Part shown: piece after piece, positions 1 to 8,313 of the stretch
Layout of the letters: each line of letters begins with the position of its first letter
Numbering within the stretch: position 1 is the first letter of the stretch
Source of the DNA: Winogradskyella endarachnes
GTDB taxonomy: Bacteria > Bacteroidota > Bacteroidia > Flavobacteriales > Flavobacteriaceae
Direction of reading: 5' to 3'
Assembly (NCBI RefSeq): GCF_009741275.1
Contig: NZ_WOWS01000001.1
Coordinates: 248,001-312,000 of the forward strand
DNA length: 64,000 bases
Program-made: the position numbers and the translations under genes
The notes under the pieces: model-generated
What the model was told of the DNA's origin: nothing
The model's input: the letters and a program-made list of their open reading frames with translations, nothing else
The model's database searches: none

Positions 1-1735
1 TTGGGTTTTCAATTAAATCTATTTTAGATTCAGTTTCAACGGCTTCTTTAGCTTCTTCTTGTTCTGCTAATAATTTAGCCTGTGCTTCAGCTTCTTCCTT
101 AGCTTTTTGTTCTGCTAACAATTTAGCTTGTGCCTCAGCTTCTTCTTTAGCTTTTTGTTCTGCTAACAATTTAGCTTGTGCCTCAGCTTCTTCTTTAGCT
201 TTTTGTTCTGCTAACAATTTAGCTTGTGCCTCAGCTTCTTCTTTGGCTTTTTGTTCTGCTAACAATTTAGCTTGTGCCTCAGCTTCTTCCTTAGCTTTTT
301 GTTCTGCTAACAATTTAGCTTGTGCCTCAGCTTCTTCTTTAGCTTTTTGTTCTGCTAACAATTTAGCTTGTGCCTCAGCTTCTTCTTTGGCTTTTTGTTT
401 TGCTAACAATTTAGCTTGTACTTCAGCTTCTTCCTTAGCTTTTTGTTCTGCTAACAATTTAGCTTGTGCCTCAGCTTCTTCTTTGGCTTTTTGCAGTTCG
501 GCGATTTCGGCTCGTTTATCAGCAATTTCTTGGGCTTTTTTATCTGCTTCAATTTTTTCTAATTGAGCTTGTTTAATTTGCTCTTCTTTTTTCTTTTGTT
601 CTAATAGTGCAAGTGCTTCATTTTCTTTTGCCAGTGCTTCTGCTTCAGCCTTTGCTTTAGCAATATTAATTGCTTCTTCAGCTTTTTTGTTTTCAGTTAA
701 TTTGGTTTGTGCTTTGCTTGATGTTTTCGTCTTTTTACTATTCGATTTTACTACTCTTCGCCGTCTTTTGTTGTTTTTAGATAAAATACTAGTCACCTCG
801 TCTTGTGGACTATAATCGTAATATTTGTTGTTCTGGAATCTATAAGCAATCGAAAAATCGTGAGAACTACCAAAATTAGCGTTTTCACCAATTGCATTCT
901 CATAGTTATATTCTAATGCAATATTGTTTGTAATATTTAATCCGATGCCAGCAGTAGGGCCGTAGAATGAATTATAACCACCTTGAAACCAAAATCCCTT
1001 AGGTACTGTAATCATTGCTACAGCAGATACTATGGTTTTGTCTTCGTAGATATCTGTTTTTAATAAACCCGTGAATTTACTTTCATCAAAGAAGCCTCTG
1101 CTATCCATATAACCAGTATACATAACATGTGCATCTATGCTTTGTTCTTGATTTTCTTCTATTAAAGTAGAAGAGGTAAAATTATACATTACCAAGTTGT
1201 TAATAGAAATACCAAAATCTAAATAATCTGTACCAAAATTAATACCAGGATTAATGGTTAACACGGTGTTATCTGGTATATTTTGTAATGAAGGGTCATC
1301 AAAATTTGTAACAACAGCACCAGTGTTTAAACCGCTTTTGTAAGCACCTATATTTAAACCAAAAGTAAGGTTGTTACTTCTTCCTATTCTTGCGTTATAA
1401 GCAAAATTTAAAAGACCTCCAAAGGTAGTTAATACACCGTAATTTTGTTGAAAAACGCCAATTCCGGCACCGATATTCTCAGCAAATCTTCCTGAGTAAC
1501 TACCAAAATAGGTGAGTGGTGCATTTTCAAATTGTACCCATTCTCTTTTGTTATTAAAGGTGATGTATTTGGTTTGTTCTCTTACAAAACTAAAAGTTGG
1601 GTTAATATTAAATTTATTAAACGTAAGTGAGTTTCTTGCAGGTAAATTTAATGAAACAACACCATCACCATCTTCTTGAGAGTGGTAAGTCTGCACAGAA
1701 CAAATACACAATATTAAGAGTAAAAGTCTTTTCAT
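1..1735 (-). CDS. PorP/SprF-family outer membrane protein with long repetitive C-terminal tail (partial)
   Basis: Open frame of at least 578 codons that starts with ATG at 1735 and runs off the left edge without a stop. The N-terminus is a signal peptide (MKRLLLLILCICS). Residues of about 20-305 read as a PorP/SprF beta-barrel, including a typical 'NPTFSFVREQTKYITF' segment, many glycine/aromatic strands and a last strand near 'FSIAYRF'. PorP/SprF proteins work with the type IX secretion system, and SprF-like members pair with large adhesins. Residues of about 310-413 are charged and K/E/A-rich, probably coiled coil. Residues of about 414-558 are nine copies of a 16-residue unit. Usual family members are about 300-340 residues, so the tail is an addition. 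The start lies 1 bp after the stop of the upstream CHU_C gene, so the two are surely co-transcribed. What follows the tail lies outside the window. Confidence 0.85.
   Translation of the reverse strand, partial: MKRLLLLILCICSVQTYHSQEDGDGVVSLNLPARNSLTFNKFNINPTFSFVREQTKYITFNNKREWVQFENAPLTYFGSYSGRFAENIGAGIGVFQQNYGVLTTFGGLLNFAYNARIGRSNNLTFGLNIGAYKSGLNTGAVVTNFDDPSLQNIPDNTVLTINPGINFGTDYLDFGISINNLVMYNFTSSTLIEENQEQSIDAHVMYTGYMDSRGFFDESKFTGLLKTDIYEDKTIVSAVAMITVPKGFWFQGGYNSFYGPTAGIGLNITNNIALEYNYENAIGENANFGSSHDFSIAYRFQNNKYYDYSPQDEVTSILSKNNKRRRRVVKSNSKKTKTSSKAQTKLTENKKAEEAINIAKAKAEAEALAKENEALALLEQKKKEEQIKQAQLEKIEADKKAQEIADKRAEIAELQKAKEEAEAQAKLLAEQKAKEEAEVQAKLLAKQKAKEEAEAQAKLLAEQKAKEEAEAQAKLLAEQKAKEEAEAQAKLLAEQKAKEEAEAQAKLLAEQKAKEEAEAQAKLLAEQKAKEEAEAQAKLLAEQKAKEEAEAQAKLLAEQEEAKEAVETESKIDLIENP
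63..494. repeat. Nine-copy 48-bp in-frame tandem repeat
   Basis: Units begin at 63, 111, 159, 207, 255, 303, 351, 399 and 447, exactly 48 bp apart and nearly identical at the DNA level. On the minus strand each encodes a 16-residue unit, KEEAEAQAKLLAEQKA or a close variant. Synonymous variants repeat in the order (159, 207, 255) and (303, 351, 399), which suggests that a 144-bp three-unit block was duplicated. The unit at 399 also carries two coding changes (Gln/Glu to Lys and Ala to Val types). Confidence 0.95.
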
Positions 1736-1736
1736 A

Positions 1737-3203
1737 TTATTTAACTACAGTTATAGAACCTTTTTTAGTTTTATTATCTTCAGTGGTTATGACGTAATAG
1801 TAAACTTGGTTTACACTGTTTAGGTTTAATTCATTTTGAGGCCAATTATTTTGATAAGCGTTTGTTTTTAAAACTATTTTACCTTTATTATTCATTATAA
1901 CAACTTCAGTGTTAGAGCTATCTTGAACATAATCTTGTGGTATTATCCATGTGTCATTAATGCCATCTCCATTAGGGCTAATAACATTTGGAATATTATC
2001 TATATCAGGAAAGAGGTTTAAGGATTCTACTACAGTAAAATAATATTCTATAGTAACACTACAACCTGAATTTTCTGTTATTGTGGCTGTATAATCACCA
2101 AATTCTTCAACTTGAAAAGAAGGTTCTGTTGCATCAGGAATTAAGTTGCCGTCTAAATACCAAGCGTATTCAGGGTTTTGAGCATTGTCTGTTATATTTA
2201 CGATAATAAAATCACCTTCAGAAATATCTACTTCTTCAGCGACATCAATACTGCTGTCAAATAATTCGCTTACTAAATCTATAGTACCGTATGCAGAGCA
2301 ATCTCCTAAATCTACTTGAACAGCAAAAATTCCTGATTCATTAGTGTTGTACATTTGAGACGTTGCTCCGTCAATTAAAACGCCATCTTTATACCATTGA
2401 TAAGAAAGACCAACCATTGTACTTAACGTTGTAGTACCTTCTCCAGGGCAATAAGGATTACCTAAACTAGAGACAATTGTAGCATTTGCTTCTCCAGAAA
2501 CAACTTCTGTAATAGTAACTCTATTAGAAAATGAATCTGAAGTACAAGACCCATAATCGGTTTCAACAAAATAAGTACCATTAGAAGTAACTTCTAATGT
2601 ATTTCCATCAGCAACAAACTCTGAAGTTGTAGGGCTTGTCTCTCTGTACCATTTAAAATTAAGGTTTGGGTAGAGTAAAGGCGAATCATTATTTCCTGTA
2701 CCAGGATTATCTATACTTAGTAAATAGCTTCCACCTGAACAAAATGCACCTGTTGACACTAAATTGTTAATAGTAAATGGAGCATCTTGTGGTTTGTAAT
2801 ATGCAGAAAATGAAATTGAGCCAGAACTTGTTGCTACTGGAGCACTACTTTTTATTCTTATTTTATAGTTTTCTCCGGCTGCTGTTTCTGGTATTGCAAA
2901 TTGCAATGTAGCTGGTGATACAGTTACAGAACCTGGTGATGATGTATAAATAACTTCTGCATTAGAAAAATCACCATCTGAATCAGATAATTCTATAGAA
3001 AACTGATTTGTAGGGTATAGACCAGTTTCTGGAGAAAATATAAATGTTGTACTGAATGTATTAAAGTCTTCATTAGCACACGCCTGACTGAATCCTAGGT
3101 TTGGTGTACCAATAACTATTTGCGCATTAAACTCTGTTTGCGTTAAAATTGCAAATAGGCAAAAGCTTAAGATTATACGTCTTATATTGGTAGGTGTAGG
3201 CAT
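1737..3203 (-). CDS. Gliding/T9SS-associated surface protein with CHU_C C-terminal domain
   Basis: 488 residues with an N-terminal export signal (hydrophobic 'IILSFCLFAILT'). Three or four Ig-like/PKD-type beta modules follow, showing repeated 'YQWYKDGVLIDGAT' and 'YAWYLDGNLIPDAT' patterns and paired cysteines. The C-terminal ~95 residues form a CHU_C (gliding motility-associated) domain, recognisable by 'NVISPNGDGINDTW' and a final '...YYYVITTEDNKTKKGSI'. Such proteins are exported by the type IX system and displayed at the cell surface. The gene lies 51 bp after a beta-helix protein gene and 1 bp before the PorP/SprF gene, the usual substrate/partner arrangement. Its ligand cannot be told from sequence. 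At 488 residues it is small for an SprB-type adhesin. Confidence 0.85.
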   Translation of the reverse strand: MPTPTNIRRIILSFCLFAILTQTEFNAQIVIGTPNLGFSQACANEDFNTFSTTFIFSPETGLYPTNQFSIELSDSDGDFSNAEVIYTSSPGSVTVSPATLQFAIPETAAGENYKIRIKSSAPVATSSGSISFSAYYKPQDAPFTINNLVSTGAFCSGGSYLLSIDNPGTGNNDSPLLYPNLNFKWYRETSPTTSEFVADGNTLEVTSNGTYFVETDYGSCTSDSFSNRVTITEVVSGEANATIVSSLGNPYCPGEGTTTLSTMVGLSYQWYKDGVLIDGATSQMYNTNESGIFAVQVDLGDCSAYGTIDLVSELFDSSIDVAEEVDISEGDFIIVNITDNAQNPEYAWYLDGNLIPDATEPSFQVEEFGDYTATITENSGCSVTIEYYFTVVESLNLFPDIDNIPNVISPNGDGINDTWIIPQDYVQDSSNTEVVIMNNKGKIVLKTNAYQNNWPQNELNLNSVNQVYYYVITTEDNKTKKGSITVVK

Positions 3204-3254
3204 TAAGTTTGGGGATTTTGTGTTTTTTTAATAGATTAATTAGGGCTGGGTTAT

Positions 3255-4565
3255 TTAATCATCTTCATACACTTCATTAGAAGCTATAATTTTATTAATT
3301 TTTAATCTAAAATCTGGGTATCTAGTATTGGTAGAATTTATAAAAGTTTCTGAATCTGGACCTTTAGAGTAAACATTGTTAAATGCTCTGCTACCATACC
3401 AACTTTCTAAATCATCATTATTAGTATAACCTTTTCTAAAAATATTTCCTTCACAATTATTAAAGTATGAATTAGTGAATTTAATTTTATCAAGGTTTAC
3501 ACTATTTATGGCCATTTTTTCTGCAAAATAAACAGCAGGCTTAAATCCGGAAATTACGCTTTTATCAATATGAAAAGAAACATCTGTATCTACGTAAATC
3601 GCTTCTTGTACAAGACCAACCTGTATATCTGATGCTAAATCGTTACTTACATTTACCAAAGTTAAATTTTCAGCATGTACATAAGTTTCTTTCTTAGTGG
3701 CATCTGCATTTTCTTTTATATCGTAAGATTTAACAAACATACAACGAGAACCATCAGCACTAGAAACATAAGGTGACCTTACAGCTAAGGCATTAGACAT
3801 GCTACATTGAGTTCCGTAATTAAAATAATAATCATTTCTACTAGACCTAAAAGAAATTGTTTGAGTTAAATCTACATTACCTCCTAAAACACTAAAGGAG
3901 TTTCCTTGGCAATAACTAACCATTACATTATTAATGATAGTTTTTAAACCAACTCCAGCAAGCGTAAGTCCACTGTAATGACCAAAAGATTTTGTCATTT
4001 TTCCAGCGTATTCAATTCTTACAAATTCTAAAGTTCCGGAATCACTGTCTATTTTATCTCCACCATAACTTATGTTTTCTGTTGATGAAGGGTTTAAACC
4101 GTAATTAATAGAGCTTATGTTTCCAAAAGTATTAATTGGAGCATCACCAAGCATAAAAATTCCTCCCCAATCACCTGCTTTTTTATCAGACTTACTAGAC
4201 GTAAAAATAATTGGGTCAGTTGCTGTACCAACAGCATGTATTCTAGAACCTTTACTTATAGTTAAAGAACCATTAGTCTCAAAATCACCTAAGATTATTG
4301 TGCCAGGTTCTATTGTTAAGGTTGCATTGTTCATTACATAAACTTCGCCAAGTAATAAATAAGTATTACGTTTTGTTAACGTAGTATTCTCATCTATATC
4401 TCCAGACAAAATTTGTGTAGGCTCTTCGTAATTGGCTTTGTTTGGTTTAAAATCCGTCCAGTTATCTAACCAGTTATCGTAACCAGTTATACCTTTTTCT
4501 TGCTGAGCAAACATGTTGCCAAGTACCAAAAGTAAGATAAGCGTTGTGAGCGTATTTTTTTTCAT
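3255..4565 (-). CDS. Secreted beta-helix-like protein of unknown function
   Basis: 436 residues with a clear Sec signal peptide (MKKNTLTTLILLLVLGNMFAQ). The body has the repetitive short-strand pattern of a right-handed beta-helix, for example 'NATLTIEPGTIILGD' and 'GSLTISKGSRIHAVG', followed by 'DWGGIFMLGDAPIN'. This pattern is common in exported Bacteroidota proteins of unknown role. No C-terminal sorting domain and no catalytic motif is visible. It is the first gene of a minus-strand operon with the CHU_C and PorP/SprF genes and has a good promoter just upstream. A surface or matrix role is an inference from these neighbours. Confidence 0.75.
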   Translation of the reverse strand: MKKNTLTTLILLLVLGNMFAQQEKGITGYDNWLDNWTDFKPNKANYEEPTQILSGDIDENTTLTKRNTYLLLGEVYVMNNATLTIEPGTIILGDFETNGSLTISKGSRIHAVGTATDPIIFTSSKSDKKAGDWGGIFMLGDAPINTFGNISSINYGLNPSSTENISYGGDKIDSDSGTLEFVRIEYAGKMTKSFGHYSGLTLAGVGLKTIINNVMVSYCQGNSFSVLGGNVDLTQTISFRSSRNDYYFNYGTQCSMSNALAVRSPYVSSADGSRCMFVKSYDIKENADATKKETYVHAENLTLVNVSNDLASDIQVGLVQEAIYVDTDVSFHIDKSVISGFKPAVYFAEKMAINSVNLDKIKFTNSYFNNCEGNIFRKGYTNNDDLESWYGSRAFNNVYSKGPDSETFINSTNTRYPDFRLKINKIIASNEVYEDD

Positions 4566-4615
4566 AATAGGTTTATTCTTTTAATAGATTTAAGGGGCTT
4601 TTTACTATTAGTAAC

Positions 4616-4647
4616 CAAAAATAAAATTTTATTCCATGAAACACAAA
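4616..4647 (-). promoter_or_regulatory. Bacteroidota-type promoter for the surface-protein operon
   Basis: On the minus strand, TTTG (4647-4644), a 20-bp spacer and TATTTTTG (4623-4616) match the TTTG/TAnnTTTG consensus. The predicted transcript starts about 40-45 nt before the ATG at 4565. Confidence 0.6.
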
Positions 4648-4752
4648 AAATATCGATGAAATACACAAATTAATTTAAATCGTACATTATTTCTTACATT
4701 AAAAGGGCTTTTGAAGATGATTTTATGTGTTTTACAAAATAAAGTTATGTAT

Positions 4753-4790
4753 ATAATAAAAAAACCTTGACTTTAAAAAAGCCAAGGTTT
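4753..4790 (-). terminator. Intrinsic terminator of the small exported-protein gene
   Basis: Inverted repeat AAACCTTG (4762-4769) / CAAGGTTT (4783-4790). On the minus strand it is followed by a long T run (the A run at 4756-4764 on the plus strand). Confidence 0.8.
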
Positions 4791-4815
4791 AAAACACTAT
4801 TATAAATAAAACTAA

Positions 4816-5268
4816 CTAATCTTTTTTGAAATCTTCGTACGTATGTAATGCTTTTAAAGTAGATTCGTAAAACAAAATTGCCGCAATTAAATCTTTTTTA
4901 TCTGAATAAGGTAATATTGATTTTTGAAATTCTATAGTACTATCAAAATACGTATCTGAAGCTTCTTTATTTTCTTCTAAGGCCTTTTTGTTATCCTTGG
5001 TTTCCGGAATTCCCAAAGATGCCATTGTAACACCTGGTTTTGTGGCAAACGCAATATTAGGAAGTATATTTACAATAACTTCTATACGCTCTATATATAA
5101 GGTAAGTAATTCACCTTTATCTAAATTTTTTAATTCTTCTCTACTGTGGTATTTTGAAATATTTACTTTGCCACTAATAATACTCTGCGAGTTATTACTT
5201 TTTTGAGCAAAACTCAAGGCGCTTATTAGAACAAGAAAGAGAGTTAATAAAGTAAATTTTAGTTTCAT
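4816..5268 (-). CDS. Small exported protein of unknown function
   Basis: 150 residues with a typical signal peptide (MKLKFTLLTLFLVLISALSFAQ). The mature part is about 128 residues, mostly helical and charged, with no cysteine and no motif I recognise. It is a single-gene unit with its own promoter (5299-5333) and terminator (4753-4790). It probably stays in the periplasm, since there is no lipobox, sorting domain or further membrane segment. No function can be proposed. Confidence 0.75.
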   Translation of the reverse strand: MKLKFTLLTLFLVLISALSFAQKSNNSQSIISGKVNISKYHSREELKNLDKGELLTLYIERIEVIVNILPNIAFATKPGVTMASLGIPETKDNKKALEENKEASDTYFDSTIEFQKSILPYSDKKDLIAAILFYESTLKALHTYEDFKKD

Positions 5269-5298
5269 AATTAATTAATTGAATTATTCATTGTGAGG

Positions 5299-5333
5299 CA
5301 AATCTATGCAATTATTTAAAGAAAACCATCAAA
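5299..5333 (-). promoter_or_regulatory. Promoter of the small exported-protein gene
   Basis: On the minus strand, TTTG (5333-5330), a 23-bp spacer and TAGATTTG (5306-5299) match the Bacteroidota consensus. The predicted leader is about 25 nt. Confidence 0.6.
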
Positions 5334-5733
5334 AAACATGTTTTTTTATTAAAATTTTTCCGATTAAAAGATAAATAATACAGTTAAAGTGCTTATTTTA
5401 CTGATTAAAAGTAAATATTATCGACAAAATACAATTATTACAAAAATTGATATAAATTAACAATTTTGGTTGATTTTTTCAATTTTGTGATTAAAAATTT
5501 AAGTTTTACGGAACTGTCTAAATAATAAAAATCTCTTTTAATTTGTAATTGATTATTTAAAAAGTACATAATTAAATAGATAGAAGTTTCTGTTATAGAA
5601 CAAAATAAATGTAATTCGTCGGAATTTTTCGTAAACAATTTCAGTTTGTCGTAAAAATATCGTCTTAATAAGATATTTATTGAAATCCTATTATTAAGTA
5701 TGAAATTTGGTATAACCCTAAATACATTTTCAT
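5334..5733. other. Intergenic region between divergent genes
   Basis: About 400 bp of very AT-rich sequence between two divergent secreted-protein genes. A 66-codon minus-strand frame (5438-5638) has a low-complexity composition and no recognisable features, so I do not treat it as a gene. An ATTTGG string near 5704 could be part of the promoter of the plus-strand gene, but it is not a full consensus match. I see nothing else. Confidence 0.5.
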
Positions 5734-6318
5734 ATGAAAACGAGATTTCCTTTACTTTGTTTAATAAGTCTTATAAGTGCAACTAGTTTTATTTTTGCAC
5801 AAAATTCTAAAATAGAGCTTCCTATTTATGATAAAGACGATACAAATCTGATAAATACTGATACTATTCCAGATTTTGAATCTAAGACTAATAAATTAAA
5901 AATTTCTGGTATCATATATAAGAGTGATGGTGTTACACCTGCAAAGGATGTGATTTTATATGTACAACAACCAGATGAAAATGGAGATTTTGATTTAATA
6001 GAGGAAAATGAAAAGCGTTATGTAAACCATAGAGGTTGGATAAAGACAGATGAAGATGGTCGTTATACATTTTATACATTTGTACCAGGAGGAGACAGAA
6101 GATATAATCAATTACAACAATTATATCCTATTGTTAAAGAACCTTCAAAAGATGCTTATGAAGTAGAAACATTTCTTTTTGATGAAGATCCTTTACTTAC
6201 AAAAACATGCAGAAAACGTATGGAGAAAAAAGGAGATCCTACTAGAATTTTAAAATTAAATAAAGAAGAAGGTTTATTAGTGGCTCAGCGAGATATTATT
6301 TTAAGAGCAGATTCTTAA
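5734..6318 (+). CDS. Secreted intradiol-dioxygenase-like protein, apparently without iron ligands
   Basis: 194 residues with a signal peptide (MKTRFPLLCLISLISATSFIFAQ). The core resembles the beta-sandwich of intradiol ring-cleavage dioxygenases: 'ISGIIYKSDGVTPAKDVILYV', then 'RGWIKTDEDGRYTFYTFVPG', then 'VKEPSKDAYEVETFLFDEDPL'. Active family members coordinate Fe(III) with two Tyr and two His. The expected HIH-type segment before 'KEP' reads 'LQQLYPIVKEP' here. The first ligand-Tyr region reads 'DENGDFDL', and the segment after 'VPG' lacks the PYP-type tyrosine. All four ligands therefore seem lost, and a structural or binding role is more likely than catalysis. The gene is followed by its own terminator. 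The ligand assignment comes from remembered family patterns, not an alignment. Confidence 0.7.
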   Translation: MKTRFPLLCLISLISATSFIFAQNSKIELPIYDKDDTNLINTDTIPDFESKTNKLKISGIIYKSDGVTPAKDVILYVQQPDENGDFDLIEENEKRYVNHRGWIKTDEDGRYTFYTFVPGGDRRYNQLQQLYPIVKEPSKDAYEVETFLFDEDPLLTKTCRKRMEKKGDPTRILKLNKEEGLLVAQRDIILRADS

Positions 6319-6340
6319 TAAAACATTTTTATAAATATTT

Positions 6341-6373
6341 AAAGTCCTGAATTTTATTCAGGACTTTTTTTTG
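6341..6373 (+). terminator. Intrinsic terminator
   Basis: Perfect 11-bp stem, AAAGTCCTGAA (6341-6351) / TTCAGGACTTT (6357-6367), with a 5-nt loop and a T run. Confidence 0.9.
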
Positions 6374-6487
6374 TTCTAACTAATCCCTCTTATATGTTAT
6401 TGTGATAGAACTTTGTTTATATTTATTTCCTTATTTTAAAGGCTTAATAATAAATGCCTAATATATAATTATTAAATCAATTGCTTA

Positions 6488-8221
6488 ATGAGTAAACAAA
6501 CCTTTCACTTAGGACTTTCACTTGCAGGAGCGGTTTCAGCAGGTGCATATACAGCAGGTTTTGTAGATTACTTACTTGAAGCATTGACAGCGTGGGAGCG
6601 AGCAAAAACAGAACAAGCAGATAATCCTAATAGTCATATTCCTAATCATAGTGTAATAATTGATGCTATTGGAGGTGCATCTGCTGGTGGAATGGTTGGT
6701 ATGATTGCAACTTTGGCTATGTATGCTGGTAATTGGCAGCCTGTAAAAAAAGTATCTTACTCTAAAACAGGAAATATTCTTTATGATAGTTGGGTGTTTT
6801 TAGATGATGATTTAAGCCTTTATGAGACGTCAAAGCAAGGAAAATCTACATTCGAAAAAATGTTAGACACCTCAGATATTAACTCAAAAGATGGTGTTAC
6901 TTCACTTCTAAATTCTACGCCTATTGATGCAATTGCAGACCGTGTGTTTAAGGAGTTGCCTAAAACTGCTAGTTTAGAAAATTTTCCAAATTTTATATCT
7001 AAAGATTTACGTTTACTTATAACGCTTACGAGTCTTAGGCCCATAGATTATAAAGTAAAACTTAGTAGAATAAAATCTAAATTTTTAGACGCTACACCTT
7101 CACATAGAGTAAGTAGTCATGATGTAGTTGCACATTTTAAGTTGAATTACAACGAAGAATTAGATCTTCACAAACATTTACCATTTCATCCTCATAATTT
7201 AAAATCGAGAGATTTTTTAATTAAAGTAACCAAGGCAACTGGTGCATTTCCTATAGGTCTAAAGCCACGTTATTTTAATGATGAATTTTCTACGAATTTT
7301 TTAAACAAAAGTTTGAAAACTAGAAAATCTTTAACTGATGAAAAAGATGTGTTTATAGAACCAGAAAGTAATTCAAATTTTCAATTTACAGCCATTGATG
7401 GAGGTACAATAAATAACGAACCTTTTGATGAAGTTTTACGCCATTTAATTAGTAAACATGGCCAACCAGATGCAGAAAACCCACATTTTGGGACAGTATT
7501 AATTGACCCATTCCCTAGTTTTTTTGAAGGCACAACAACAAAATCTGTTAATTATGAAGTTTCTAATATAATGGGTGTTTTAGGTGCACTTGTGCCAACA
7601 ATTCTCAATCAGGCACGCAATAAACAAAGTGACACCTATGGTATTGGGTTGTTTAAATTAATGTCTTTTCCTAGAAAATTAAAACCAGGAAAAATGGAAG
7701 AAAGAGATCATCCGCCATTAGCCACAGGTGCTTTAGGAGGTTTTGGAGGTTTTCTAGATATAAAGTTTAGACAACATGATTTCTTTTTAGGTAGAGATAA
7801 TGCACGCAATTTTTTAAGAGGAATTCTATTTTTAGAATGCGATAAAGATGATCCAGAGAATCTGTTTTATGGTGTAAGTGATGAAGCTATTAATACTTTT
7901 AATAAGAAAGTAAAACAAAAGGATGGTGGTTTTAAAACTTATATGCCTATTATACCAGATATTAGTATAATTGATGGTGATACTAATCCTACTAAATATG
8001 AAGTAGAAGGTTTTCCTAAATTTAATTTAAAAGCTTTTAAAGAACTTAAGAAACCTTTAAAGAATAGAATAAAAGCAATAATTAAAACAGAATTAAATGG
8101 CCGAATAAAGTCATGGTGGTTAAAACCAATAATCTCAATTTTTAGAGGTCTCGTGGCTTCAAAAATTACAAATTGGGTTATTTTACAAATTGAAGCAGAT
8201 TTTAAACAGCGAAAGATGTAA
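6488..8221 (+). CDS. Patatin-like phospholipase family protein
   Basis: 577 residues. The N-terminus has the oxyanion-type loop 'LSLAGAVSAGAYTAGF'. The nucleophile elbow is 'GGASAGG' near residue 63 (G-x-S-x-G). The catalytic Asp is in 'IDGGTINNEP' near residue 300, so the Ser-Asp dyad is complete. Patatins hydrolyse acyl ester bonds of phospholipids or other lipids. The protein is longer than the basic domain (about 200-300 residues) and has an extra C-terminal half of unknown role. No signal peptide is present, so it is cytosolic or membrane-associated. It is monocistronic, followed by a bidirectional terminator shared with ackA. Confidence 0.85.
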   Translation: MSKQTFHLGLSLAGAVSAGAYTAGFVDYLLEALTAWERAKTEQADNPNSHIPNHSVIIDAIGGASAGGMVGMIATLAMYAGNWQPVKKVSYSKTGNILYDSWVFLDDDLSLYETSKQGKSTFEKMLDTSDINSKDGVTSLLNSTPIDAIADRVFKELPKTASLENFPNFISKDLRLLITLTSLRPIDYKVKLSRIKSKFLDATPSHRVSSHDVVAHFKLNYNEELDLHKHLPFHPHNLKSRDFLIKVTKATGAFPIGLKPRYFNDEFSTNFLNKSLKTRKSLTDEKDVFIEPESNSNFQFTAIDGGTINNEPFDEVLRHLISKHGQPDAENPHFGTVLIDPFPSFFEGTTTKSVNYEVSNIMGVLGALVPTILNQARNKQSDTYGIGLFKLMSFPRKLKPGKMEERDHPPLATGALGGFGGFLDIKFRQHDFFLGRDNARNFLRGILFLECDKDDPENLFYGVSDEAINTFNKKVKQKDGGFKTYMPIIPDISIIDGDTNPTKYEVEGFPKFNLKAFKELKKPLKNRIKAIIKTELNGRIKSWWLKPIISIFRGLVASKITNWVILQIEADFKQRKM

Positions 8222-8244
8222 CTTTACTATATAAAATTAAATTT

Positions 8245-8281
8245 TAAAAAAAAGCTCCAGATTTCATCTAGAGCTTTTTTT
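8245..8281. terminator. Bidirectional intrinsic terminator
   Basis: An AGCTC/GAGCT stem, extended by CAGAT/ATCT pairing, is flanked by A and T runs on both sides. It serves the convergent patatin and ackA genes. Confidence 0.85.
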
Positions 8282-8313
8282 ATTGTTGTAAAATTGCTAT
8301 TAATCAACTTGGA

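Noticed and set aside
243..566. A 107-codon plus-strand frame rich in Cys, Ala, Ser and Asn
   Set aside because: It is the antisense reading of the 48-bp repeat in the PorP/SprF gene. The periodicity comes from the real minus-strand gene.
5438..5638. 66-codon minus-strand frame in the intergenic region
   Set aside because: Composition follows the local AT-richness, no domain or promoter fits it, and it lies between two divergent promoters.
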